Part shown: positions 27,724-36,313 of the stretch, piece after piece
Layout: the number at the start of each line of letters is the position of its first letter
Position numbering within the stretch: position 1 is the first letter of the stretch
NCBI RefSeq assembly: GCF_039062465.1
Contig: NZ_JBCLNF010000002.1
Span: forward strand, 186,001-250,000
Reading direction: 5' to 3'
Source of the DNA: Parolsenella sp958406235
GTDB lineage: Bacteria; Actinomycetota; Coriobacteriia; Coriobacteriales; Atopobiaceae
Length of the DNA stretch: 64,000 bases
Made by a program: the position numbers and the translations under genes
Notes under the pieces: model-generated
What the model saw: the letters and a program-made list of their open reading frames with translations, nothing else
What the model was told of the DNA's origin: nothing
The model's database searches: none

Positions 27724-29331
27724 CTAGTGGCGGAAGTGCCTGGTACCGGTGAAGACCATGGCGATGCCGTGCTCGTCGCAGGCCTGGATGGACTCCTCGT
27801 CGCGGATGGAGCCGCCGGGCTGGATGATCGCGGTGATACCGTGCTCGGCGAGGACGTCGACGTCATCGCGGAACGGCAGGAAGGCGTCGGACGCGGCGAC
27901 CATGCCCTCGGTCGAGACACCCATGCGCTCGCAGGCGGCCTCGGCGCGCTCGCAGGCGATGCGGGCGGAGTCCGTGCGGTTGGGCTGGCCGGGACCCATG
28001 CCGATGCCGGCGCGGCCCTTGGCGACGAGGATGGCGTTGGACTTCACGGCCTTGCAGACGCGCCAGGCGAACAGCAGGTCATCCATCTCGGCGTCCGTGG
28101 GCTTGCGCTTGGTGGGCACCGTGAAGGTCGCGGGGTCCTCACTCACGTGGTCGATGTCCTGGACGAGGACACCGCCGTCGACGGTGCGGACCTCGTGGCC
28201 AATCGTGCGGTCGACGCCACCGGTGGCAAGCACGCGCATGTTCTTGCGCCTGGAGAGGCGCTCGAGGGCCTCGGGCGTGTAGCTCGGGGCAATCATGACC
28301 TCGACAAACTGCTTGTTCACGTCGGCGAAGTGCTCGCACAGCGACAGGGGCACCTCACGGTTGACGGCGATGATGCCGCCATAGGCGGAGATGGGGTCGC
28401 AGGCGAAGGCGCGGTCATAGGCCTCGGTGACATCCGCGGCGGTGGCGGAGCCACACGGATTCTGATGCTTGAGGATGACCACCGCGGGCTCGTCGAACTC
28501 GCGGACGGCCGCCCAGGCGGCGTCGGCATCGAGGATGTTGTTGTAGGAGAGCGGCTTGCCCTGGATCTGCTCGGCGCGGGCAAGCGAGTGCTCCGGCGCG
28601 TCCGGGCTCACGTAGAAGGCGGCAGCCTGCTGCGGGTTCTCGCCGTAGCGGAGGTCCTGCTCCTTGGTGGCGGTGAGCACGAACTTCTCGGGGAAGGCGC
28701 TCGTGGCCTCGCCCTCGGCGGAAGCCTTGGCGGCCTGCTCGCCCAGCCAGGCGGCGATGGCCGTGTCATAGGCGGCGGTGGTTTGGTAGACCTTCAGCTG
28801 CAGGCGACGGCGGGTCTCGAGCGTGGTGGCGCCGTCGTTGGCGCGCATCTCGGCGAGGACGGCGTCGTAGTCCGCCGGGTCGCTGACGACGGTCACGGCG
28901 TCAGCGTTCTTGGCGGCGGAACGGAGCATGGAGGGGCCACCGATGTCGATGTGCTCGATGGCGTCCGCGAAGGTGACGTCGGGCTTGGCGACGGTCTTCT
29001 CGAACTCATAGAGGTTGACGACGACGAGGTCGATCATGCCGATGCCGTGCTCCGCGGCCTCGGCCATGTGCTTCTCGTCATCGCGGCGGGCAAGAAGGCC
29101 GCCGTGCACCTTGGGGTGCAGGGTCTTGACGCGACCATCCATCATCTCGGGGAATCCCGTGTACTGCTCGATGGGGACGACATTGACGCCGGCGTCCGCG
29201 AGCACGCGGGCCGTGCCGCCGGTAGAAATCACCTCGACGCCGAACTCATCCTCGAGCGTCTTGACGAACTCGACGACACCGGTCTTGTCGGTGACCGAGA
29301 CGAGCGCCCTCTTGATGGAACCCTGTGCCAT
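27724..29331 (-). CDS. purH: Bifunctional AICAR formyltransferase / IMP cyclohydrolase
   Basis: Catalyses the last two steps of IMP synthesis. 535 residues, normal length. The N-terminal MGS-like cyclohydrolase domain contains RALVSVTDKTGVVEFV and ISTGGTARVL. The C-terminal transformylase domain contains LRYGENPQQAAAFY, LSYNNILDADAAW and VILKHQNPCGSATA, with the catalytic Lys-His. GAGGAGG precedes the ATG at 29331. No other purine genes are adjacent. Confidence 0.96.
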   Translation of the reverse strand: MAQGSIKRALVSVTDKTGVVEFVKTLEDEFGVEVISTGGTARVLADAGVNVVPIEQYTGFPEMMDGRVKTLHPKVHGGLLARRDDEKHMAEAAEHGIGMIDLVVVNLYEFEKTVAKPDVTFADAIEHIDIGGPSMLRSAAKNADAVTVVSDPADYDAVLAEMRANDGATTLETRRRLQLKVYQTTAAYDTAIAAWLGEQAAKASAEGEATSAFPEKFVLTATKEQDLRYGENPQQAAAFYVSPDAPEHSLARAEQIQGKPLSYNNILDADAAWAAVREFDEPAVVILKHQNPCGSATAADVTEAYDRAFACDPISAYGGIIAVNREVPLSLCEHFADVNKQFVEVMIAPSYTPEALERLSRRKNMRVLATGGVDRTIGHEVRTVDGGVLVQDIDHVSEDPATFTVPTKRKPTDAEMDDLLFAWRVCKAVKSNAILVAKGRAGIGMGPGQPNRTDSARIACERAEAACERMGVSTEGMVAASDAFLPFRDDVDVLAEHGITAIIQPGGSIRDEESIQACDEHGIAMVFTGTRHFRH

Positions 29332-29525
29332 GAAACCTCCTCGTTGATTGCTAGCAGTCCGGGAGCGGCCTCCGCCGAACACGCGCGGCGCCCGAAGGCG
29401 GTCGCTGGGGGATGCCCGTGGTTTCAACTCCCAACGCTTCATTGTGACGCATGCGGCGCCTTCTCGCCCGTCGAGAACGTGAAAAACGGGTAGGCTTTTG
29501 GAATAGCACCCGAAACGGAGGAATT

Positions 29526-30236
29526 ATGGCTTTGTTTGGCGACGGCATCACGTTCGAACCACTCACCGGAGATGACCTAGACGACATCGCAGGCCTTGCC
29601 GCGGACGCCTGGTATTCGCCCGACGGGCTGGGGGACATGACGAGCGCCTCCATGGAGGGCACATGGCTCGATGACTCCGAGCGCGACCGTGTGGCACGCC
29701 TCATGGCGACCGATGAGATCGCCGCCTATCTCCAGGAGATGACGTGGGGCGTAAAGGCCCTGCTCAATGGCAAGATGGTTGGCGTCATCGTGACGCACGG
29801 CACCCACACGAGCGCAGAGACGGCCGAGCATTTCGGGCACGTTGGCGCGGAGGCCCGCAAGCGCGCCGAGGAGCTCCTCACGGCAGCACGCGAGCGCGCG
29901 GAGCACCCGGACAACGTCGAGCCCACCGAACCCATCTACCTCGATGAAATCCGCGCCACAAAGGAGATGCGCGCCGAGGCGGACCTCGGCTCGATTCCGC
30001 GCATTCTCCTGCTCGTAGTCAGCACGGAGGCGCGCGGCCACGGCCTTGGCAAGCGCCTCATCGACCGGGCGCTCGACCACTTCCGCCGCCACGGTGCGGA
30101 GCGCTATTGGCTCGTCACGGACACGGACTGCGATTGGTCCTTCTACGAGCACCTTGGCCTCGAGAGGCTCGCGGATCGCCCCGGCATGGTGTCTGGCGCC
30201 CCGGAGCACTACTTTGTCTACGGAGGCAGAGCCTAG
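29526..30236 (+). CDS. GNAT-family N-acetyltransferase
   Basis: 236 residues. The acetyl-CoA-binding motif A is clear: ILLLVVSTEARGHGLGKRLIDRALDHFRRHG. It is followed by YWLVTDTDCDWSFYEHLGLERL, the motif B region. An unusual insert of about 60 residues (about 85-150), rich in Glu/Ala and helical, lies between the first strands and motif A. CGGAGG precedes the ATG. The substrate is unknown. It is divergent from purH. Confidence 0.83.
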   Translation: MALFGDGITFEPLTGDDLDDIAGLAADAWYSPDGLGDMTSASMEGTWLDDSERDRVARLMATDEIAAYLQEMTWGVKALLNGKMVGVIVTHGTHTSAETAEHFGHVGAEARKRAEELLTAARERAEHPDNVEPTEPIYLDEIRATKEMRAEADLGSIPRILLLVVSTEARGHGLGKRLIDRALDHFRRHGAERYWLVTDTDCDWSFYEHLGLERLADRPGMVSGAPEHYFVYGGRA

Positions 30237-30323
30237 GCGCCAGAGAACGCAAGCGCGACCAGCGTGCCGGATGTGGAATCCCGCAGGCCGCGCAACCTCG
30301 CGAGCGCCAGAGAGCACGAACAC

Positions 30324-30357
30324 GACCGGCGCGCCTGATGCACCAGGCGCGCCGGTC
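30324..30357. terminator. Strong hairpin between converging genes
   Basis: GACCGGCGCGCCTG pairs perfectly with CAGGCGCGCCGGTC around a 6-base loop. No T run on either side, but its place between the acetyltransferase and DUF2207 genes suggests a bidirectional terminator. Confidence 0.6.
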
Positions 30358-30390
30358 GCTCAACAAAGGTCGCGTGGACGCGCGGGCACG

Positions 30391-32340
30391 TTAGAACGCG
30401 CCGCCACCGCCGCCACCGCCTCCGCCTCCGCCGCCACCGCCGGAGAATCCACCGCCGCCACCGCCGCCGGAGCTCGAGGAAGACGCGGCGAGGGCAGCAG
30501 TGCTTACGTTGTGGGCGCTGCCGAAGTCCGTGGTGAGGCAGCTGGCGGGTCTGTCGAGGCCGGCATAGCCGTAGTCGTGGAGCCAGCAGTAGCTGTAGAA
30601 GTACGGGCTTGCGAGGACCTCGGGCGCCGCGACCTTGAGCTGCTCGATCACGCGATCCGCCACCCCGAGGACGACGGCCATGACGAGCAGGCGATCCCAC
30701 AGGGCGACGTCGCGAGGCACCGCCTCGTTGAGCAGCGTGAAGTCCTTGAGCCAGCGTTTGAGGGCCTCAAGCTTGCCCGCAAGCTCCATGCCCTCGCGAG
30801 ACATCGGCGCGAGCCTGGCGCACACGATGATGCCGACCGTCATCGCCACGATAGAGAGCACGAGCACGGCAATGCCCGCCAAGATGGCGTCATCAGCCAA
30901 GAGCGCAACGCCGCAGACCATGCCCACCAGGCCAAACAGCACGGAGAAGATGGCGAGGGGAACACGGCCGGTCACCTCTTCGCCATTGAAGAAGCCTCGT
31001 TTCTCCGCAGCCGCCTTGACCTCGTGCTCCCAGTCGCCCAGGGCCTCGCTATAGGTGGCGGGTGCCTTCTTGGCGGCACGCTTGAAATCCGAGAATCGCA
31101 GCGTGGAATAGCCGGCGGCGGGAGCCGTGCTCATTTTGCGGTCCTTGCCGCGGGGTGCCACGACGTCAAACATGAGATGCATCGCGGCGTCATCGATAGG
31201 ATCGGTCGCAACGCGCGTGCTGCGGGTGATCTGATAGTCCTTCGCCCTACCCTTGCTATCGCAGATGAGGTCAAGGCCGATGATGCCATCGTCCGTGAGC
31301 TTCATAAGCGTGGCGGTGAAGCACTCGTTCGAGACCTTGCCGCCCTTCAGCAACGCGCCGAGCACGGCGGGATGGTCTGCGGAGGGGACGTCGCGGAAGT
31401 ACTCGTCTGGGAAGGCCTTCCTGCGCATGCGCTTATAACGCCTCGTCAGGAAGAGCGTCAGGCCTCCCGTCGCCGCGATCGAGACGCCACCCACGGTCCC
31501 GAAGATCGCAAGCTCGAGGCGGGCGCGCTCGCGGCGCTCGTTCGCCTCGTCTGCCCAGCGCTGCTCGTCACGCAGGATCGAAGACATGTGCTCGATGGAG
31601 CTGGGCACCATGCCCGTGAGCCACTCGACCGGGAAGGTCACGCGGGCCTCGGCGTACTCGCTCGTTCCCACGCCGGGAATGGCGTAGACGATCTCGTTGC
31701 CGTCGAAGGCGAGCGACGCGTCGAGCGGGCCATGGCCCCAGGCGCGGACGTTATCCTCGGGACGCACCGTCTCACCAGCGGGGACGGGAAGATGAACGCG
31801 ATAGGTGACGTTATCAGAGGGCACGTCCCAGCCGTTCGAGACGAGCTTCCAGTAGAGTTCGCCGGTATCGGCCCAGGCGTTGACCACGTTGGTGACGGTG
31901 TAGGTGATGCGCACCGTGGCGGATTCGTCCTCGTGCGAGGAGAAGATCTTCACCTTGAGCGCGCTGCCGCTATCCGTGAGCTGATAGGTGCCGTCAGCCC
32001 CCGAATCAGACTCGATGAAGCTACCCAGCTCGGGAGAGGATAGGTCCTCCACCGTGATGTTGGTAATGCTCACGTCACCAGAGTTGGTGGTGGCAACGGG
32101 CCCGCGCTTCGAGAGGTTCCAGTAGACGCCATGGAAGGATCCGTCGAAGTCGAAGGTTCGCTCCTCGGCGACCGTAATCGACCCGTCCGTGTTGACGGTT
32201 AGGTCCCCAACAACCTCGTCAATCGAATACTCGCGCGCCTGCGCCGGCGTGGGCGCGAGGACGAGGGCAAGTGCGAGAAGCACGATGACGGGGACAAGCG
32301 CCCCGGCAGCCCCGCGCCACCTCTTGCAAGACATAGCCAT
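30391..32340 (-). CDS. DUF2207-type membrane protein with Gly-rich tail
   Basis: 649 residues. A signal peptide covers the first 32 or so residues (VPVIVLLALALVLAPTPAQA). An extracellular domain of about 240 residues follows (REYSIDEVVGDLTVNTDGSI at its start), typical of DUF2207. Later come a membrane segment (near 270-295), a cytoplasmic part, and two adjacent hydrophobic segments (IFSVLFGLVGMVCGVALL and IAVLVLSIVAMTVGIIV). It ends in a run of Ser and then Gly, as these proteins commonly do. AAGGGAG precedes the ATG at 32340. The function of the family is unknown; a cell-surface role is inferred. Confidence 0.85.
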   Translation of the reverse strand: MAMSCKRWRGAAGALVPVIVLLALALVLAPTPAQAREYSIDEVVGDLTVNTDGSITVAEERTFDFDGSFHGVYWNLSKRGPVATTNSGDVSITNITVEDLSSPELGSFIESDSGADGTYQLTDSGSALKVKIFSSHEDESATVRITYTVTNVVNAWADTGELYWKLVSNGWDVPSDNVTYRVHLPVPAGETVRPEDNVRAWGHGPLDASLAFDGNEIVYAIPGVGTSEYAEARVTFPVEWLTGMVPSSIEHMSSILRDEQRWADEANERRERARLELAIFGTVGGVSIAATGGLTLFLTRRYKRMRRKAFPDEYFRDVPSADHPAVLGALLKGGKVSNECFTATLMKLTDDGIIGLDLICDSKGRAKDYQITRSTRVATDPIDDAAMHLMFDVVAPRGKDRKMSTAPAAGYSTLRFSDFKRAAKKAPATYSEALGDWEHEVKAAAEKRGFFNGEEVTGRVPLAIFSVLFGLVGMVCGVALLADDAILAGIAVLVLSIVAMTVGIIVCARLAPMSREGMELAGKLEALKRWLKDFTLLNEAVPRDVALWDRLLVMAVVLGVADRVIEQLKVAAPEVLASPYFYSYCWLHDYGYAGLDRPASCLTTDFGSAHNVSTAALAASSSSSGGGGGGGFSGGGGGGGGGGGGGGAF

Positions 32341-32528
32341 GTGGCTCCCTTGAACGGGCCAGTGTTGGCCACATGGTACCCGATGGAGGGCGACGTCAGC
32401 CTGCGGGTGGGAACATGGCAGCCGCCCAGTGCGGCGACGCGAATCGGCACCCACGGCGGTGGCCCGGTACGGTTGAGGGCCACAGCACGACGACACGGGC
32501 CAGCACAGCGCATCGGCGCAAAAGAAAA

Positions 32529-32558
32529 GCCCCGCGGGGACGAATCCCTGCGGGGCTG
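32529..32558 (-). terminator. Terminator of tRNA-Ser
   Basis: AGCCCCGCAGGGA pairs with TCCCCGCGGGGCT (minus strand), followed by TTTCTTTT. It lies 8 bases after the tRNA CCA end. Confidence 0.85.
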
Positions 32559-32566
32559 CGCGTTCT

Positions 32567-32656
32567 GGCGGAGAGCTGGGGATTCGAACCCCAGATACCC
32601 TTGGGGGGTATACTCGCTTAGCAGGCGAGCACCTTCGGCCTCTCGGTCAGCTCTCC
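32567..32656 (-). tRNA. tRNA-Ser (anticodon GCT)
   Basis: Read on the minus strand, the acceptor GGAGAGC pairs with GCTCTCC, followed by G73 and an encoded CCA. The anticodon stem CTCGC/GCGAG frames loop CTGCTAA, giving anticodon GCT (AGC/AGU codons). The long variable arm (TATACCCCCCAAGGGTAT) and the T loop TTCGAATC are as expected for a class II tRNA. Promoter and terminator flank it. Confidence 0.95.
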
Positions 32657-32673
32657 GTAAAAGGTGCTAGAGA

Positions 32674-32701
32674 ATCATACCTCACACCGGCAAAACTGCA
32701 A
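32674..32701 (-). promoter_or_regulatory. Promoter of tRNA-Ser
   Basis: Minus-strand TTGCAG (32696-32701) and TATGAT (32674-32679), 16-base spacer, with the tRNA starting 18 bases after the -10 box. Confidence 0.6.
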
Positions 32702-32709
32702 GGGTTTCC

Positions 32710-33732
32710 TCACACGAAAGACAAGAAGTCTTCGTCCACCACGATATCCTCGCGATGACTGGCGACCGTCCCCCACGAAAAACGGGGCACGAGGGCATCC
32801 GCAGTCAGGCTCTCCCCCACCTCGGCAAGGCCCAGACGGCTCGCGATGGCGCCAATCAGAGGACCGGGGGTCTCGAAACGCTCGCGGAGAGCGCCCAGAT
32901 CGAGGTCTCGCTCGCGCTTGGAGAGGCGGCGGCCGTCCGGCGCCACAAGCAGCGGCACGTGGCCATACTCCGGATTGCCATAGCCCAGCAGGCTCTGGAG
33001 ATACATCTGACGAGGCGCGGAACCCAACAGGTCACGCCCGCGGACCACCTGCGTGACGCCCATCTCCGCGTCATCGACCACCACGGCAAGCTGATAGGCG
33101 ACCACGCCGTCGCTTCTCCGTACGAGAAAGTCCCCGCACTCGTGTGCCAGCACCTCGCGTTGCGCCCCATAGGCGAGGTCACAGAAGTCGATGGTGCCCG
33201 CCGGATCGGCGGCATCGGGCACTCGCAGGCGCGTCGCCGGGGGACGCACGGCAGCTCGCGCCGCAACCTCATCGGCGGAAAGGCCACGACACGTACCGGC
33301 ATAGACGTAGGTGCCGTCGCTCGCATGGGGCGCCGTCGCCGCATGGAGCTCGCTGCGGGTGCAGAAGCATGGATACGTGAGCCGCAGGCCCTTCGAACCG
33401 GCCTCTATGCCGCTGCCGCCGAGGCGGTCGATCGCGGCGGCGTAGACCTCGGCGCGTTCGCTCTGCCAGAAGGGGCCCTCGTCCCAGTCAAGGCCAAGCC
33501 AGTTCAGGTCATCCATGATGAGCCGGGCTGCCTCGCGACTCTGAGCGCGAGGGTCGAGGTCCTCGATGCGGAGGATCATACGCCCGCCTGCAGAGCGAGC
33601 CGACAGCCACGCCAAGAGACACGACGCAACGTTTCCCAGATGCATGCGCCCGGACGGCGTGGGCGCAAAACGCCCGACGACGCGCTTGGGCGCCGTCGGG
33701 CGGGCGATATTGGTGTCATGAGCGATATCCAT
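32710..33732 (-). CDS. gluQ: Glutamyl-Q tRNA(Asp) synthetase
   Basis: Truncated glutamyl-tRNA synthetase paralogue that glutamylates queuosine in tRNA-Asp. 340 residues with catalytic core only, no anticodon-binding domain. Class I motifs are GRFAPTPSGRMHLGN (HIGH-type) and RRLSKRERDLDL (KMSKS-type). The zinc site is CFC, then Y and C in YAGTC. The ATG at 33732 lacks a good ribosome site but lies exactly 7 bases after CATACT, suggesting a leaderless transcript. It is followed 53 bases later by tRNA-Ser on the same strand. Confidence 0.88.
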   Translation of the reverse strand: MDIAHDTNIARPTAPKRVVGRFAPTPSGRMHLGNVASCLLAWLSARSAGGRMILRIEDLDPRAQSREAARLIMDDLNWLGLDWDEGPFWQSERAEVYAAAIDRLGGSGIEAGSKGLRLTYPCFCTRSELHAATAPHASDGTYVYAGTCRGLSADEVAARAAVRPPATRLRVPDAADPAGTIDFCDLAYGAQREVLAHECGDFLVRRSDGVVAYQLAVVVDDAEMGVTQVVRGRDLLGSAPRQMYLQSLLGYGNPEYGHVPLLVAPDGRRLSKRERDLDLGALRERFETPGPLIGAIASRLGLAEVGESLTADALVPRFSWGTVASHREDIVVDEDFLSFV

Positions 33733-33739
33733 GTCGCCC

Positions 33740-33745
33740 AGTATG
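33740..33745 (-). promoter_or_regulatory. -10-like box 7 nt before gluQ
   Basis: CATACT (minus strand) is followed by GGGCGAC and then ATG. The spacing equals that upstream of metN and of the helicase at 63286. The -35 region is weak. Confidence 0.4.
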
Positions 33746-33807
33746 GCACATGCGGAGCGAGCGCCGTGGCACGGCGCCCGAGCGGCACGAGGCAGTGGCG
33801 GCAGAGA

Positions 33808-34326
33808 CTACATCGGCAGCGTGGTCTGCGCGATATAAGTGCGCGTGGCGTACTCGCGATCAAGATCGTACAGGCCCTTGGGGTCAGTGCCGAAGAGCTT
33901 CATGTTGCTGATCATGTCGCGCGCGTTGGCCTCTTCCTCGCCCTGCTCCTTCACGAACCAGTCGAGCATCTGCATGGCGCGAATGTCGTGGGCCTCCTGG
34001 GCGACCTCGTAGCAGTGGTGGATGAGGCTCGTAACGTACTCCTCGTGCTCAAGGCCGGCCTCGAGCGGCTCGAGGTCGTTGGAGAAGGTCTTGTCGGGCT
34101 TGTCGATGGCCTCCATCGTGGGCTTGTAATCATTGTCGAGCAGGTAGCGACGAAGAGCCTTAGCGTGGTCCGTCTCCTCCTGGACCTGGATCATGTACCA
34201 GTTGGCAAAGCCCTTGAGGCCGCGGTCCTCGTAGTAGTCAGCGAAGGTGAGATAGAGGTAGGCGCTATAGAGCTCCTTGTTAATCTGGTCCTCAAGCACC
34301 TTGGCGACGTTCTCGTTAATAGCCAT
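33808..34326 (-). CDS. Non-haem ferritin
   Basis: Iron-storage protein forming 24-subunit cages. 172 residues, with the four-helix ferritin pattern: LEDQINKELYSAYLYLTFADYYEDRGLKGFANWYMIQVQEETDHA supplies the E, E-x-x-H ferroxidase ligands, and FVKEQGEEEANARDM supplies later ones. The ATG at 34326 is preceded by GGAAGGA. It stands alone. No Fur-type box was identified upstream. Confidence 0.92.
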   Translation of the reverse strand: MAINENVAKVLEDQINKELYSAYLYLTFADYYEDRGLKGFANWYMIQVQEETDHAKALRRYLLDNDYKPTMEAIDKPDKTFSNDLEPLEAGLEHEEYVTSLIHHCYEVAQEAHDIRAMQMLDWFVKEQGEEEANARDMISNMKLFGTDPKGLYDLDREYATRTYIAQTTLPM

Positions 34327-34555
34327 AGAGTCTTCCTTCCAACGTATTGAACGGACTGTTAATCCGATAAGCATGCATACCCAAACGCCCGCGTGTCATG
34401 CTCGCCATACGAGATTCCCAACAAAGATGAACCCACTACGGACGCAAAGACACGCGACTTCTATTCTCCCTCAAGATCAGCCATTGGTGTCCGATTGGAA
34501 AACCCCTGCTCAAGGGCGTTGCTCAAAAATTTTTTACTGAATTTCGAAAAAGTAC

Positions 34556-34584
34556 TTGACGAAGGGTAGGTCGAATGCGAGTAT
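34556..34584 (+). promoter_or_regulatory. Probable promoter of tRNA-Arg
   Basis: TTGACG (34556-34561) with a -10-like GAGTAT (34579-34584) at 17 bases, or TATATC slightly further down. The tRNA begins 13 bases later. Confidence 0.45.
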
Positions 34585-34597
34585 ATCTAACTGCGCT

Positions 34598-34674
34598 GCG
34601 GCATTAGCTCAGCTGGATAGAGCGTTTGACTACGAATCAAAAGGTCATAGGTTCGAATCCTATATGCCGCACCA
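34598..34674 (+). tRNA. tRNA-Arg (anticodon ACG)
   Basis: The acceptor GCGGCAT pairs with ATGCCGC, followed by A73 and an encoded CCA. The anticodon stem TTTGA/TCAAA encloses CTACGAA, giving anticodon ACG (CGN codons, normally edited to ICG). The D-loop AGCTCAGCTGGATAGAGC and the T arm around GGTTCGAATCC are canonical. Confidence 0.96.
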
Positions 34675-34684
34675 TTAAAAAGAC

Positions 34685-34720
34685 GCAGGTGGTTGTCTTC
34701 GGACGGCCACCTGCTTTTTT
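34685..34720 (+). terminator. Terminator of tRNA-Arg
   Basis: GCAGGTGG pairs with CCACCTGC and is followed by six T residues, 11 bases after the tRNA end. Confidence 0.88.
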
Positions 34721-34903
34721 GTGTATCGCAGCAAAGCCATCTTCCGGCTCGAATTGGGCCGAGGCGAATAGAGCTGAGGCGAGCTGAGGCGCCTCATCCC
34801 GAATAGAGCCGAGCCTCCCCTGGCCTAGGAAAGCGCCAGGGGACTCGGCCGGACTGCCAATCACGCCCACGCACGGACCCAGCAAGCAGCCTATCGCAAG
34901 CGG

Positions 34904-35323
34904 CTAGTCGAACAAGGCCCCCATCAGCGCCTCGTCTCCCTCAAGGCGAACCGCCGTTGCATCCGGACCAAACGCTCGATAGGCATAGGGCACCTTCGCC
35001 GCATCAAGGATGTCGAGGAGATCCGAAAACTGCACCTCATCATCCGCGAAGAGCGCCGTGAGCAGTGCGGGCAGTGTCCTCTCAACGCTGGGGAGAGGAC
35101 CAGCCAGCACCTCAATGAGCGCAGGGAGATTCTGGGCCGTCACGCACGCGCAGCCGATATGCCACGGCGCATCATAGACATCAAGTGTGGTATCGCCCTC
35201 CGTACGGCAAACGACAAGCACACCTTCTGGCTTCTCGACAAGGCCCATCTGGACCGTCTCCCGAGAAGAGCAACGCCTTGCCAGAACCGTGCATCCATCA
35301 GACGTGATCGTGATGTCGCGCAT
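34904..35323 (-). CDS. Small protein of unknown function
   Basis: 139 residues, acidic, with no membrane segment. The ATG at 35323 is chosen because GGGAGATGGT precedes it; another ATG lies four codons upstream. The pattern alternates strands and helices (MRDITITSDGCTVLARRC at the start, LSDLLDILDAAKVPYAYRAF-like near the end, with FSDLLDILDAAKVPYAYR). I do not recognise the family. It lies between tRNA-Arg and hsp20, with its own strand neighbours unrelated. Confidence 0.55.
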   Translation of the reverse strand: MRDITITSDGCTVLARRCSSRETVQMGLVEKPEGVLVVCRTEGDTTLDVYDAPWHIGCACVTAQNLPALIEVLAGPLPSVERTLPALLTALFADDEVQFSDLLDILDAAKVPYAYRAFGPDATAVRLEGDEALMGALFD

Positions 35324-35449
35324 ACCATCTCCCATCTCTTGGCCTCTGATAGACAGAGGATACAGCCCCTATCTGACACTAAATCGAACTAATGTTTGCT
35401 TACGCAAACGCTCTACCTCGTGTTATCCATTCCAGATTAGTCATAAAAA

Positions 35450-35479
35450 GAGGGGCCGCCGCCTAAGCGACAGCCCCTC
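35450..35479 (-). terminator. Terminator of hsp20
   Basis: GAGGGGC pairs with GCCCCTC, extended by inner CGC/GCG pairs (minus strand), and is followed by TTTTTA, about 50 bases past the hsp20 stop. Confidence 0.8.
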
Positions 35480-35529
35480 CTCAAAAAATCGCACTCGCTA
35501 CGTTGCGAGCCTAGCGTGACTGAGCCCAT

Positions 35530-35952
35530 CTAGTCGATGGAGACCTTGGTTACGTTGGCCTTCTCGTCCTGCTTCGGGACGTTGACGGTCAGGACGCCGT
35601 CGGCGAGCTTGGCGGACAAGCCACTCGTAGCAGCATCCTTCAGGAAGACGCCGCGCGTGCAGGTGTACTCGCCGGTCTCACGCTGCAGATAGTTCTTTGC
35701 CTTCTGCTCGTCAGAGTCCTTCTTATCAACCGTGATGGAAAGACGGCCCTCGTTGAGCTCGACGTCAATCTGATCGCGCGTGACGCCAGGAACGTGAGCG
35801 CTGACCACATAGGCATCGCCAGCATCCTCGACATCCATCTTGAAGTCTGCCGCCGCAGTGGCCGGAGCGAGGAAGCTGTCAAAGACGTCATCGAACGGGA
35901 AGGCCACACGCGCGAGACGGTTGTAACGATCATACGGAATCATGCTTGCCAT
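35530..35952 (-). CDS. Small heat-shock protein Hsp20/alpha-crystallin
   Basis: ATP-independent holdase chaperone. 140 residues. A short N-terminal arm (MIPYDRYNRLARVAFPFDDVFD) precedes the alpha-crystallin domain (about 42-140). It has DAYVVSAHVPGVTRDQIDVELNEGRLSI and closes with LADGVLTVNVPK, the A-x-x-x-G-V-L-x-V-x-x-P consensus. AAGGAGTGG precedes the ATG at 35952. Upstream it carries degenerate copies of the inverted repeat found before dnaK and clpB, so it probably belongs to the same heat-shock regulon. Confidence 0.93.
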   Translation of the reverse strand: MASMIPYDRYNRLARVAFPFDDVFDSFLAPATAAADFKMDVEDAGDAYVVSAHVPGVTRDQIDVELNEGRLSITVDKKDSDEQKAKNYLQRETGEYTCTRGVFLKDAATSGLSAKLADGVLTVNVPKQDEKANVTKVSID

Positions 35953-36033
35953 GGTTACCACTCCTTTTGTGGTTGTGGGCACCTCGCATTGCCTGTGCCC
36001 CTTGTGTCGCTGGTATATGTTCCCGCGACGATT

Positions 36034-36060
36034 GTTTCTAAACACGTCAATACAAGATTT
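36034..36060. promoter_or_regulatory. Heat-shock inverted repeat, hsp20 site B (one good half)
   Basis: On the minus strand AAATCTT, 13 bases, TAGAAAC. The left half matches the AAATCTA half of the dnaK and clpB sites at 6 of 7 positions, the right half at 4 of 7. Same 27-bp geometry. Confidence 0.45.
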
Positions 36061-36080
36061 CTTAGTCTTTTTTGCTAATA

Positions 36081-36107
36081 AAATCTAAGTCTGTCTATAT
36101 AAGGTCT
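36081..36107. promoter_or_regulatory. Heat-shock inverted repeat, hsp20 site A (one perfect half)
   Basis: On the minus strand AGACCTT, 13 bases, TAGATTT. The right half and its flank (ACTTAGATTT) are identical to the dnaK and clpB sites; the left half matches 4 of 7. Confidence 0.5.
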
Positions 36108-36313
36108 CATAAGCGAACAAGAGCCAGCGCAAGCTTCCGTCGCTCCGCCGCCCTCCCCTCCCCGCTCCAACGCCACGCCCACGCGGCGCATTCGCGTCGA
36201 GACGTACGCGCGGCAGTATCCTGGCATGGGTAAAGGTCATGAGAAATTGAGCCATACCAACCCTGAGGGGGTACACTCACAGGGACTGAGACATGCTCCA
36301 AAAGGGGACTGGA

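Noticed and set aside
30391..30480. Poly-Gly coding run at the end of the DUF2207 gene as a separate simple repeat
   Set aside because: A Gly-rich tail is usual for this family and in frame.
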